Below, one piece after another: positions 46,899-59,001 of a stretch of DNA of 64,000 nucleotides (positions are counted from its first letter, which is position 1; each line of letters starts with the position of its first letter). The position numbers and the translations under genes were made by a program. The DNA is taken from positions 25,809,946-25,873,945 of the forward strand of contig CM043969.1 of NCBI GenBank assembly GCA_014529385.2, given 5' to 3'. The notes under the pieces were generated by a model that ran no database searches, was not told the origin of the DNA, and saw nothing but the letters and a program-made list of their open reading frames with translations. The DNA comes from Adiantum capillus-veneris (lineage: Eukaryota > Streptophyta > Polypodiopsida > Polypodiales > Pteridaceae).

Positions 46899-49800
46899 TC
46901 ATCTTATCGTTTCCCTCATCTTTAGCAGTGATTCGTACCTGGCATGTAGGTTCAGCATTGTTGGGCCAAAGATATCTGTATTCATGGTGAAGAACCCCGT
47001 ATAGAATGCTTCTTCAAAAGCCTGGAGGTGATAGAATGGTAGAAACATGATTCTTTGATACAGGGCATGTATCACCTCCTTGGAAGGCTGACGTGACAGA
47101 TCATAAGCACATCTGTATGTATCCTGGAAGAAGAATATGCTGTCGGTCACCTAGCCTGGCTTGAAGGTCTCGAACACTACTAAGATGGTTCTGCAGATTT
47201 TTCTCATCATAATGCATGTAAGGTCAGGTGAGCCAGTGAACAACTTTATGGCGCCCGTTAGGGTTTTCACCATGTATTGGACACTTATTCTCTCACCTGC
47301 CTTCACGCCCGGCAGCTTTGGGTAATTCAGCCGATATGGGAGAGAGGGTTGAAGCCACTCGCGCTTGAGATTGCTGGCATCGATCTTCTGAGTTGTCATA
47401 GATTTGAAGACCCTCTGCTCCCATTCCAAGGCTTCCTTCGTGCTTTCTCTTAGCTTTTCCTCTATTGCCTTACACAATTTTTCCTCTTCTTCTTGTGTTA
47501 GATCCTGTGGCTCTTCAGAGGATCCTGCTATGCTTTCGTCTTGCATGGGTGTGTCCACAAGATCTGCCACATTGTCGAGGTCGATGCCCTCATTGGCGGC
47601 TGGCCCTGAGCTTTCTGCCTCTCCTCCTTGCTAGCCTTTCAACTCCTCAATTTGCCTAAGGAGTGTTTGCTTTTTCGCTTCAGCTTCTCCACCCATATTC
47701 ACGAGGAGGTCATTAAGTTCAACGTTTACTCTTTCCGCCTCCTTGAGCTTTTTCTTTATGCTTTCCACTTCTTCTTGCAGGGCTTTTTGGCCCTCCTCCA
47801 TTCTTGTTTGCATTACGATAGAACCTTCAGCCATCATTAACCTCTGCTTTTTATCAAGAGTCAGCTCCTTCTGAAGTTCCTGCATTTGCTCTTCATATAG
47901 TTGACTCTCGGAAATGATTTGAGTCGAGCTCGTAGCTCTGACTCTAGCAGGTGATGCTCGCAGCCTCTGGATGGTTTGATCTTTGACTTTTAATTGGTCC
48001 TTGAGCTCAAGGACTTCATCCAGGCTTGATTCTTGTTCTATCTCTGCTTTTTCCTTGGCGTTTCTCATGGCCTCTACTTCTTTTGATTCTTCGGCTAGCT
48101 GTAGTGTGATATTATCTCTTTCTCTCTGGCATCTCGCAATGACTTGCTGAGCTGCAGACACTCTTCTTCAGCTGCTTGTATTCTTTTTGCTGCTGCCTCA
48201 TTTGCTTCTTCCATTGCTTGGCAGTTTTGTAGAGCCGTTGTCAAGCTGGCCTAGAGGTCAGCTTCTCTCTCTTTTTGCCCTTGGCTTTGTGCCTGCAGAG
48301 AATCCCTTTCCATTTTGGTCTTTTCTTCGGTGGATTTGAGAGTTCTCATCTCTTTCTCTGAAGCCATAGATTGTGCCCTCAATCCGGCTAGCTTTGTCAT
48401 CACCACGTCCCAGTCATTGGAGGGCGGGTGCAGGTCTACCGTGTCGATAGAAATTTCTTTTAGTTCCACTAACCGGATGCCTTGCATCTGTTCTTTATGC
48501 CCTGTCCTCGCCAAGTCAAATGCGAGTGTGGCGGCTTCTTCCTTTGTATAGCCTGTAGCTAGCAGGTCCAAGAATGCGTAGTAGGCCTCATATAATCCTT
48601 TTTGCTCAGACTCAGGCTTGGCCTCTTCTTTTGGCTCAGGTTCCTGCCTTTGCTCTTGCTTCTCAGCTTCCTTATCTTCTAGTGGAGGGCTGCTGGGAGG
48701 TGGTGAGGGCTGTGGGCTGGGTTTAGGGCTATCTGGAAAAGCTGCAGCTTTGCCCTTTAATTCCTTCTCTGATTTTGTTTTTCTTTCTCTTTCTTGGCTT
48801 TCTTGTTCATCTATAGCAGTTTTTCCCTTATCTGTTCTACTTCCTCCTCAGTGAAAGGTACATGGGAAATGTTTTCCACTGCAGCATCAAGAATCTCGAA
48901 ATTCTTGATATAATCTTCAAAGCTGTCCCTTTGCACTCTTCTGGATGATCCTAACATAGACTCGAGAGATGGCTTCCAGAGTTCGTTTAAATCACCCTTG
49001 AGGGCTCTTTCTGCTCGAAAACTCTCCATCAGCCTCTCGAGTCTTGCCGCTTTCTGAGACCTGGTTTCTTTGGCCGGCACTTGAGCAAACTCCTTCTTTC
49101 CTTTCTTCTTCTGTGGTTTCTCCTCTTCAACTGGCTTCAGCCGTCTCTTCAATCTCGTAGCCACCCTTGGTGCCCTTTGCGGCTCATCTTCCTTGTCTTC
49201 TTTTACTCTTAGCCATTCATTCTGAGATGGGGGGTCATGCCACCTGCCCCATAAACCACTTTGGTGATCAACTCTCCTGGCACTATGTAGGTTGGCTTTT
49301 TGTTGCCCATCTTTACTAAGCTGTCATGTATGTATGCCGCATAGTTGATTATCTTTGGGGTGCCTTTTGTCATTGCCCAAGTAAACGTTGTGGCAATTGC
49401 ACCTGGTGGAATCCTGTACTTCTGTGGCCTCTTACTGCACATGTGGAAGTACTGGTTGTACAACTGGCTCATAATTGCCACCTTTGGGTTGGCAATGTCT
49501 TCAAAGGTGTAATTTGCCTTTTTCTCTTTGTACACTTTGACTTCATCCCTTCTTTTTGTGACGCTATCCCCCTCATTGGAGAGGTCTACTGCATGGGCTA
49601 CAACTCACTCCGTGATTATGATCTCTGTATCTGGTCTGCCTTGTAAATCTGTTACCTTGGCCACTCCATCCTCTTTGATTCTTGTTACAAATTCCCATAT
49701 TCTTTTGATGTCCACCCCTGCCGGCATTGCTTCGAAGTAGTTGTGGAGGTCAATTTTCTCCAAGTAGCCGGCCATTTTGCTTCGTACAAACTCATTGAGA

Positions 49801-50015
49801 TCTCTCGGCAGCATTGGTAGCTCTATGACATTGCCTTCATTGTCCTTGAACACTCCCCGGTAGATCTTTAGGTCGTTTGACTCTAACAGATCTTCTTGTA
49901 TCCAAGTGCTGGTGGGCTTTAATGTTCCTTCAGGAATGACAAAGGGTTCCACTTTGTCCAGATAATCTTTGATGGTCATTATTTTCCTCTTTGCCGGTGA
50001 CTTCGAGGCTGCCAT
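46899..50015 (-). pseudogene. ORF3 of element A: large coiled-coil protein
   Basis: ATG at 50015 (MAASKSPAKRKIMTIKDYLD) starts the same ORF3 as in B. Frames 50015-49605, 49535-49209, 49164-48811, 48571-48251, 48161-47631, 47570-47151 and 47150-46899 follow in order. N-terminal globular domain (LPRDLNEFVRSK, GVDIKRIWEFVT), basic region (LKRRLKPVEEEKPQKKKGKK), proline-rich linker, coiled coil (QLAEESKEVEAMRNAKEKAE) and C-terminal domain. Relative to B, about 110 residues are missing between WLQPSLPYRL and NYPKLPGVKA. A TGA replaces a Lys codon near 49605. No hydrophobic membrane segment seen. Role unknown; perhaps nucleic-acid or chromatin binding (inference). Confidence 0.75.
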
Positions 50016-51440
50016 TGATCCTGTTGCACCCAGTAGTCCGAAGTTAGTGTTTTTTTCATATTAGCTGCGAAACTGAGTTTTACTTATCCAAATGACTTGA
50101 AAATTGAAAATAAAGATTAAAAGGAACTTGTGAAGCTGTGCATGTGCTCATAGTGCAAATCTAGCCAAAATTTTTCATCTAGACATCCTACGCGTAGGAT
50201 GTCTTTTTCATCAGAATTGATTCATACTTGAGATGCAGGTAGTGTAAGGCTCATGGAACATGGCTATAGGCTTGGATTTGAATTTGGATATCAAAAAGTT
50301 GATTTTTGGGCTGATTCGGGCTTTAGGTCACAATTTGGGTAGAATGTCCATCATAGGTAGCAATTGATGTCCAAATGGGTTGAAAATTGGTATATGGGCT
50401 CATTGCACCATGGTATTGGCTCCCATGATGTCATTCCTTGCACAAAAGGCCAAATTTATGCTGGAGACATCCTACATGTAGGATGTCTTTTTTATCAAAA
50501 TGACATGAAACTTGTTCTGTGGGTTGTCCTCGGCCTATGAAACATGGCTACGTTCTTGGATTTGAATTTGGACAAGATTTGATGCTTGTAAGGCTCTGTG
50601 AAGTGTTTTTGGGCTCAAAAAGTGTATCTTGAAGGTGTTGGGGGTCAAAAGTGATTAGAATGGCTTCAAACTTGACATATGGGCTCTTGATGATGAGGTA
50701 ATTGGATCTGGAATGATAAAACATCCCTTGCATGCCAAAAAGGTCAATTAGACATCCTATTCATAGGATGTCTATTTCATCATTTTTTCTCCCTGACCAC
50801 ACAGATTGTTTGCTGATGTGTTGTGCAAGTTTCATGGGATTTGGACAAGATTTGGTAGGTCTTTGGCCCATTATTGCCTCTATGCCGTAACTTTGCGTTT
50901 TTCCATGCATATGAGGTCAAGCTTGGTCCAAATGTGATGAGACTTGGTGTATGGCTTGTAAAGGTCATTCAGAACATGTGCATGATAAAAAATGTTGGAG
51001 TCTGTGCCAAAAAGGGCCCTTGAGACATCCTATGTGTAGGATGTCTCCTGGTGATTTTTTCAGTGCTAGTGCTCCCAGTGCTTGCCCTTTGCTCCCCTAA
51101 GTCCCTTTTGAGCCTAATTTCAACAAAAAAGTCAAATAGATAGAGTATAACTCCCTGTGTGGACTTCAGAGCCTCCGAGCCATTTTCTGACTTTTGGAGG
51201 GCTTTTTGGTGATGAAATTTCTCGATGTTGATCTCCATAGCTTCCCGATCCCTTTGGGATCCTTGCCGTATGGTTTTTGTCGCCTTTGGCTTCACCGGAG
51301 CTCCATTTGGCAATTTGTTTCTCTAGAAGCACTCGTGGTTGCGTTTACATACCTTTGATGATTTGTGGTGGTCTACCACCATAGGACTTGGTTGTTGATG
51401 GTCTAGGAAAGCCGCTCGTGAAGTTTGGTGGCAAACGGAC
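50016..51440. repeat. Spacer with four palindromes at ~284-bp period (A)
   Basis: Copies at 50181-50204 (perfect), 50465-50488 (centre CATG, still a perfect palindrome), 50750-50773 (centre TTCA) and 51023-51046 (centre TGTG). Arms are unchanged in all four. Starts are 284, 285 and 273 bp apart. Homologous to B 4857-6294. Confidence 0.85.
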
Positions 51441-52882
51441 TTGCGGTTTGGCCGCAAGTGCAATTTGACGCTTTGTGTGTTTGATGCTGTTTCTGAAGTT
51501 TAGTGCCGCCTCGGGTCACTTTTTGGTCATGCGGGTCATATAGACTTGTTGAGCATGTCGAGATGCTCCTACACATGAATTTTGGTAGCATTTGGTCGCC
51601 GTTTCGCCGATTTCCCATTTGGTGGTCTCTTGCGGGTTTCTGGGAATTAGGGTTTTTCCCGATGGTTTCCTACTGCCTTTGGACATCCAGGACTTGTCTC
51701 CTAGACTAGGGTAAGTTGCCAATGAAGTCTTGTTGCTTTCGGGTTAGCCGTTAGGCCGCCGTCTCTACTTGTAGGTCTCTACCGCTCGCTTTGTGTGTGA
51801 CCCCTACGCTAGTTTTCGCGACATAATGACAAACATGCGCGAAAAGTTCAAGGTGGTGAGCCTACCTCTCATGTCTGAAACTGGTCGGGTAGTCGTGCGT
51901 GTCGTAGAAGCTGCTAGAAGGTCGATCCACTCTAGGTGGCAGAAGCTCTCTCCACAAAGTCAATAGTGAGAATGAGCTAAAAATGGGGTGAAAATTTCTT
52001 ATAATGGAGGTCCCCGAACCACTTTTCATGAAATTTGACATGTGCTCCTATCTTCTTGCGAGATGCGATTTAGGCTCAAAAATTTCTTGATTTGGACTCC
52101 ATTTGCTCTGTTTACCAGAAATTTGGCATTTCGGTCGAAACTTGGCCAAAACACGCTTTCCGCTCCAGTCTCATAATTGCACCCCCGCTGTACCATAGGT
52201 TGTCCTATAGTCACTGATCATCACCATATTTGTTTTTCATTACGACTGTTTTTCACCTGCTTTTTGTATTTTTGAAGTTTTTCTGCCGAAAATTAGCAAA
52301 ATTAAAAGGAAAATAGAAAATAAAACCCAGAAAATCCCCAAAAATCATAATAAATCACAAACATCACCGCAACACATTATATGCACTCACATGCAATTTT
52401 TATGGCCGGATTTCTCCGTTTTACCAATATTTTGCCTGAAAAATGGCTATTTCTGCTTATATACACACACCTAAGGGCTTGATTTGGCGTTTGGCCCCAT
52501 ATACCTGTAGATTCATGCTGTATAAGGGCATATGTACTTGGGTTACTCCAGAAAATTTCGCAATCAAACAACAACCCTTAAAATAGTCGAAAATCATGCC
52601 CTTTTTTTGTTGTTTCTGTCATTGGTTCCACGTTTGAGAGTGCCTCTAGAATGCCTCCCCCCCTCCTAGCCGGAGTCCTCCCGGACGACAAGGTTTCGCC
52701 TCGGCGTATGTTCCATGCATAGGTTAAAAAAGTTGTGCCAATGCCTGGCCGATTAATGTGGCCCTACTTTATGCATACTCTGTCAATGCATGGAAAAATT
52801 AATGTTGTGCAAGAGAAGGGAATAAGCAAGATGCTTATTGGCATTCGCCGTCGAGGTTTTCTGCTTTCTTTGCAAGTAACAG
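51441..52882. other. Spacer between the palindrome array and the second protease ORF of A
   Basis: About 1.4 kb with no frame I can support and no palindrome copy. Its counterpart in B was lost together with the F insertion. The stretch 52640-52700 is C-rich and near 52680 reads CGGAGTCCTCCCGGACGACAA. Confidence 0.5.
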
Positions 52883-54060
52883 CTATAACTCTACTGCTCT
52901 TTGTTTAATTGTATTTTGTGCAAAAGGCAATTGCTTTGCCGACACTGTTGATGGAGTCGTAGTTGTTTCTAAGGATAGAATTGACTGTGATGTAATGGCT
53001 ATGGGCCTTATGACCTTGGCTTTCCATTGGTATTTTGTTGCTACCGATTTTTGTAGATGGTTTGGCTCTTTCTTGTTTTTCGCTGGTTTGTCTTTCATCA
53101 GCATCCACATATGTCGGTTTTCCTTTTTGAAATGCCGCTGTCTACTTTCCATTGTTGCTTGTACTGAAGGTAATTCCTTTTGCTTTTGCTTTGGTATCCA
53201 AATGTGAGTGACATTTGGGTTATGGCTAAGCATTTTCTTTGGGATCCATATCTGTTTTATGACCCTGGGTTGTTGTTGAACCATCTGCTTTGTTGGAATT
53301 TTGTAGTTGCATTGTTCTCTGTCTGCCATGGCATTTCTATCCTTCCGCATCTATACTTGTTTACCTTGTTTTGGTAGCCTAGATCTTTGCATTGCGGCCG
53401 GTGACTTCATATGTCTGTAATTAGCATGGTTGGCTTTTACTTGATTGTTTGTCGCAGGTATCATGTTCTTTAATGGCATTTGTGCTTTGGGCTTTGTTTC
53501 CAGTGATTGCATGGCTTGCTGTTGATCATGCTGGTATTGCTGAGCAAAAGCTATCACCTGTTGTTCATGTTCATGTTCATACTGAATTTTAACTGCCTTT
53601 GCTTTCCAATCTATCTGCACATTGTACTCTTTTTGCCAAGGTTGCCCCAGCATCATTGGGTGTTGTGTGCTTTCATGTCACTACATAGAATTTGTGTGGG
53701 TAAATATATTGATGTAGCTGTACATGCAATATAGTCCATCCCAATGTTTTCAATGGGTGTGATGTGCTACTTTCCAGCACTTGAGGAGTAGCATGAAGTT
53801 GATCTGTGACTTTGAGCTGTTGGTATAATCCGTAAGAGATTAAATTTGCTTGAGCACCTGAATCAAGCAATGCTGTTGATTCAACTTGATTGCTGCCCAC
53901 TTTGACTGCAATTATTGGCTCCAGTGTTTCCTCCTCCAACTTCGTCAGTCGAATGGCATTGATTCTCAATGGTGGTCCACTTTGTTGTTGTTGTTGTAGA
54001 AGCCGTCTTTTTGCAATGCGTTCTTGTGCTTCGGCTTGAGCTTCCTCCCATACTCTCTAT
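52883..54060 (-). pseudogene. Second retropepsin ORF of element A with W-I-P-K tail
   Basis: In the frame around 53990 it begins EEAQAEAQERIAKRRLLQQQ, then INAIRLTKLEEETLEPIIAV and VESTALLDSGAQANLISYGL (D36-S37-G38 of frame 53969-53673). The next frame (53656-53351) starts MMLGQPWQKEYNVQIDWKAK, the typical C-terminal half of a retropepsin, and continues Gln/Lys-rich. The last frame (53350-52883) has IKQIWIPKKM and THIWIPKQKQ in a basic tail. A frameshift at ~53665 and a stop between the last two frames break it. It lies directly after integrase and is distinct from the protease at 58313-58924. Confidence 0.75.
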
Positions 54061-54083
54061 TTTTCCTTTATTCTTTGTTTTCC

Positions 54084-55082
54084 TTAATGAATTTGTTGGA
54101 GCATCTCCTGTGTGAGTGGTAGATGATACCTCCTCAGCCGACATCCACTAATCGAGTTTGGCATTTCTTCACCTGCTAATGTAGCAAGCTTGACAGCTCC
54201 ACTTTGTGATAGATCACCAGTCACAAATGGTCCCATCCCTCGCTTTTTAAGTTTCTTGGCATGTTGCTTCAAGGTATAAACAAGTACGTAATCACTTGTT
54301 TTGAACTCTTTGGTACACAAATGTTTGTCAAAAAATTCCTTTTGTCTTCTCTTTTTAGCATAGATTGAAGCGACATCTCGTAAGTGGAGTTCATCTAGCT
54401 TTTCAAGATCATCAATCCTTGAAGAGAGCTCATGCCCTGTCCATTCCAAGCTTTTTGCTACTCGTAGAGTTGGGATTAAAAACTCGATGGGTAGTATAGC
54501 ATTTAGTCCAAACATCATGTTGTATGGTGTTGTTCCTATTGATGTTTTGTAAGCTACCCTGTATGCCCATAGTGTTGAGTGTAGCTGCTGATCCCAATCT
54601 GTTCTTGATTCTGACACTATTTTAGTGAGAACCATGCATAGTGTTTTATTTGTGGCCTCAGCTTGCCCATTGGCTTGTGGATGGTATGGTGCGGATTTCC
54701 TATGTATGACCATGAATTCCTCTAGCAGATATTCAATGACTTCATTGAGAAAATGTGTTCCACGGTCACTGACAATTTCTATTGGTAACCCGTAATGTAC
54801 AAAAACATTCTCATACAAAAATTGTGCCGTGGTGTGTGCATCAGCTTTTTGTGTTGCTTTGGCTTCGACCCATTTTGTGAGATAGTCTGTAGCTACAATG
54901 ATATATTGGGTATGGGTGCAATATGCAGGGGGTGATATAGGTCCCACAAAATCAATGCCCCATTTTGCAAATGCTCTTGCTCCCATCATTGGCCGTAATG
55001 GCATCTCATCTCTTTTTATTGGCATCTTGGTGCGTTGACATGCATCACAACGCTTTACAAACTCTTCAGCATCCATGTGCAA
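54084..55082 (-). pseudogene. Integrase core and C-terminus of element A
   Basis: Frame of 332 residues starting within zinc module 2 (HMDAEEFVKRCDACQRTK). Catalytic triad intact: D44 (WGIDFVGP), D106 (IVSDRGTHF), E142 (NGQAEATNK), with 35 residues between D106 and E142 as in D,D35E integrases. C-terminus has the GPF-type motif (KKRGMGPFVTGDL) and ends SGCRLRRYHLPLTQEMLQQI. A frameshift at ~55070-55110 separates it from the RT/RNase H frame. The best-preserved integrase of the window. Confidence 0.9.
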
Positions 55083-57560
55083 TGTATGCCACCAAATTCC
55101 TGTGGGGCGGTTAAGACAATTTTTGCCGTCTTATCGCCTGAAAAATGGCCTCCACTTATTCCTCTATGTGCATGTTCTAGAATCAACAGGTATTCGCTTT
55201 CACTTGCACAGATTCTAAGTTGATTGTCCTTACCTCGCTTATAGATTTGGTTCCCAATTAACTGAAAGTCACGAGCTTCCAGCTCTACAGCTTTTTCCCG
55301 TGCTCTTGTGATGTTCATAGGGAACGTCCTGGTGGTTAATAAGTCAATGATATATTGACTCCATGCAGGTGCTATGTTTACCTGAAACAAAGTTGTGTGA
55401 TCCACTGGTCGTTTGGCACTACATATAGTACAATTGGTAACATAAGAATGTGTGTCCGCGTACATAGTTGGCCAATAAACCCCTAACTGTTTCAATCTCT
55501 GGTGTGTCTTCATTGTTGAGCAATGAAATGCACAACCCTGGACATGTGCCTCTTCAAGGTAGCACTGGAATTCTTCCGGATTTATACATAATCGTAGGAT
55601 TAGGTCAGATCCAAGATGATACAGCCGTTCTGCTATCAACTGGAAGTTTTTTGTTTGTCGAATTATTTGCTGTTTGGATCTACATTCCATATTATCAAAC
55701 CTACTTCCACAGGAAAGAATGCTAACAATTTCTTGAGACCATTTGGGTACCATTTCAATGTTGAAAAGATAAGCATCTGGTATGCCATCATCTACTCCTT
55801 TAGGAGCTTCCCCGTTGTGTATTCTAGAAAGATGATCCGCTCGTAGATGGGTTTTACCCTTTTTGACCACCACTGTGAAGTCAAATTCTAGCAATATAAT
55901 AAACCAGCGTACGATTCTCCCTGTATTGCAAGGTTTATTTACTAGGTACAAAAGAGCTTGATGATATGTGAAGAACACAAATTTGTTTGCAAGCAAATAA
56001 TACTGAAATTTCTTTACAGCATAAATCATTCCTAACCCTTCCCTCTCGGTGGTTGTGTAGTTCTTTTCTGCACTGTTTAACTGTCGGCTCGCATAGCAAA
56101 CTGGAAAATCCATTGTTCCATCTCCAGGTTGAGTTAGAATACTTCCAATGGCATATGCTAAAGCATCAATGTTCACATGGAATATCTTTTCCCAATCTGG
56201 TGCCTTTAGTATAGGTGCTGATATAAGGTTTTCCTTCAGCTTTTGGAATGAAGTTTCACACTCCTTGGTCCACTCGAAATTGACTAGCAAACGATATAGA
56301 GGTTGTGCGATAACCGCATACATGTATATGAATCTTCGATAATATCCGCACTGTCCCATGAAGGATTGCACTTGTTTCGCATTAGTAGGCCTGGGCAGGT
56401 CTACAATGACTTTGACTTTGTCTAGGTCTGTGGTTATGCAATTTCTTGAGACAATGTGTCCTAAGATTCGTCCTTGCTTAACCATAAATACACACTTTTC
56501 CGGGTTAAGACAGATTCGATATGTCCTGTACTTTTCAAAGACCTTTTGTAAATGGTCCATATGTTTCTCTCGCAGAAGAGAGTGTACACACAGGTCATCC
56601 ATGTAAATTTCTAAGAATATTCTTAGGTATTCCTTGAATGCGTGAGTCATTAACCTCTGGAAAGTGGCTGGTGCGCATAAATCCCCCATTCAGTGGCAAA
56701 CGCTGTTTTGTGTTGATTCTCCCTTGCTATTGCCAGTTGGTTGTATCCTAAAAACCCATCCAGAAAGGAATAAGCCCGTTTCCCAGCCACTCGCTCAAGG
56801 ACATGTTCTGTGATCGGCAAGGGATAATTATCCCTTATGGTTGCTGCATTCACCTTCTTGAGGTTTACACACACTCGCAGTTTTCCTTTTTTTTTGGGAA
56901 CTACCACAATGGGTGGCACCCAATCTGTATGTTCAATCTCATAGATGAATTCCGCTTCCAAAAGTTTATCAATCTCTTCTTTGATTCGTTTAGCAAATGT
57001 GTCATTATATGTATAAGGATGTTGTTTGCTAGGTTTTGCATCCGATTTCAAAGGAATTGTGTGTTGACATATCAACGGATCAACTCCTTTGAGGTCTTTA
57101 TAGGACCAAGCGAACACATCTTTATACTTCTTGAGAAGTTGTGTTAGCTGTGCTTCCTTCTCAGGCTCTAAATCGTTAGCTATATAGACCGGATAAGGCT
57201 TTTCACCTAGTTCTGCGAGGTCTATTCTTTTTGCATTTTCAGGCCCATCGTAGGATTCTTGGTTGGTTCTTTCCCTGACTGGTGGTGTCATGATGATTTT
57301 TCTGTCCTGGATAATAAATTTCCGATAGTGTGATGGTACATTCATGTTCCCCTTTTCTGACTCTCCTTTACCATCACTATCTTCTTCTGTAGTCCATATC
57401 TCTCTCAAAGACCGTTTCAGCTCTTGGTATTTCTGTTTACGCTTCAATTTGGTCCACTCTTGGTCCTTTGTTATTTCTTTTTTTGAATTTTGAGATTTTT
57501 GTGATTTTGTTTCGGTTTTAGCTTTTCGTACCTGTTTTATTTCCTCTCGCGTTTATTATA
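55055..57560 (-). pseudogene. RT, RNase H and duplicated zinc modules of element A
   Basis: Frame 57447-56650 has the basic N-terminus, KYKDVFAWSYKDLKG, WVPPIVVVPKKKGKLRV and FLDGFLGYNQLAI. A ~30-bp deletion/shift near 56670 removes the PFGLTNAP motif. Frame 56689-55055 (544 residues) continues with YMDD at 29-32, RNase H Asp175 (NIDAL), Glu215 (TTEREG) and TYHQ at 241-244, where Tyr242 replaces the catalytic Asp. Zinc module 1 is H382-x6-H389-x30-C420-x2-C423; zinc module 2 begins H508-x6-H515 exactly 126 residues later. Confidence 0.9.
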
Positions 57561-57626
57561 TTCGATTTTTTGAGAATCTTCCCGATATTAGATCTTTTAC
57601 ACAACCTCTCCTTTTACAAGCATCAA

Positions 57627-58924
57627 TTAGTGAGTTTTACCTTTTATCCTGGGCATCAGGTTCTCTCTCGCTTTGTTTCCTGCTCGTTTCCTCCTATAGC
57701 GTTCTTGGCGTCTAGGGTGTTGATTAGCAAAATCATAAAACTTGATATTCTCGACTTCATTTCCACGCTCACTTGAGGTGTCTGAACACTCATTATCTGC
57801 ATCATCATTTACTTCCAATTGTTCAGAGGAGTTGTAAAACTCTTCTTGTTCCGGTGGTTCTACCGTCTCCTTTTCTGGTACAACGCTTACCATGTAATAG
57901 GGTAGCACATCATAGCCATCCTTATCGCAAAATTTGTTGTTGGACTGTCGGTAATGGTAAAGACATCCAATTTTGCCAGTATGTGTTCCCATTCTAGAGG
58001 TTCCAAGGCATCTTTAGGGAAAGGTTCCGGAATATACTCCTTGTCCTCAATTGCTCTTTCTAAGACACATTCCTCTCTTCTTAAGCTTCCACAATGTGAA
58101 GTTCCACACATCCATAGCTCTTTTGGTTTCCCTAACCATGCTAGTAGTTCTGATCCTGCTACTGTATCCGAATCAAACTCTTCCACAGGTGTTTGGTTGA
58201 CATCTTTGTAACTATGGTCTTTCAGGTGTATTTTAGTTATCGTTTCGCCATGTCTGAGGTATATGTGGTCATAACCCCAATCTTGGACCATCTTCAGTTG
58301 TCGCATGAATGGTCATCGCAAGATGATCTCATAATTGTCCTTTTTGTCGAAATCGACTATTGCAAATGTATGCTCATACTCGATTCCGCATGAAGTGACA
58401 ATCACTTTTTCTAGGAGTCCTAACGGCTTCTCCATGAACGCATCTGCCAATTGCAGTTTCATTCTGGTAGCTCTCAAATCTGGTTTTCCCCATTTTTTCC
58501 AGATTCCTTTGGTGGCGATAGCAACTCCCGCTCCACTATCAAGAATAGCTTTGGAAACTACTCCTTGGAATTCTACTGGTAGCGTAGTGTTTCCATCTTC
58601 TCCCTCGCAATATTCTCCAACCTTATTCAATGGTACTGGCCTAGTGTTTAGTTGAGGTCTGTCCAACTCTGTGATCCCTTCTTGTAGCTTCAAGGTGGGG
58701 TCTTTCACTCCAAAATTTTCTATGCATTTTCCTATTGTGGTCCACATGTTTGGCCTTAACCTTAGGAGTTCTGCTAACGTGATTGTGCATGCCACCGGAG
58801 TGGATAACAACTCAATTAATCCTTGCAAATCCATCACCTTGTTAGAAGAAAGTCTTTGAGATGGGATTGCTCTCACTTCCGACTTAGCTTCGTACTCTCC
58901 TAGGTAAGAGGGTAAAGTTCTCAA
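57627..58924 (-). pseudogene. First retropepsin and Gag-Pol linker of element A
   Basis: Frame 58924-58313 contains the retropepsin site AILDSGAGVAIATKGIW (D129-S130-G131) and a later strand EHTFAIVDFDKKDNYEIILR. Frames 58306-57887 and 57992-57627 continue with a linker (ELWMCGTSHCGSLRREECVL; PFPKDALEPLEWEHILAKLD), an acidic/serine stretch (NDDADNECSDTSSERGNEVE) and a basic stretch before RT. Stops at ~58312 and ~57625. Confidence 0.8.
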
Positions 58925-59001
58925 AGAGTCCCCGAACTAATTGATCCTTGATCTCCCCCTTGTGAATGTATCTCAAAGTTCATTTGCGACGTTGTCTCAA
59001 A

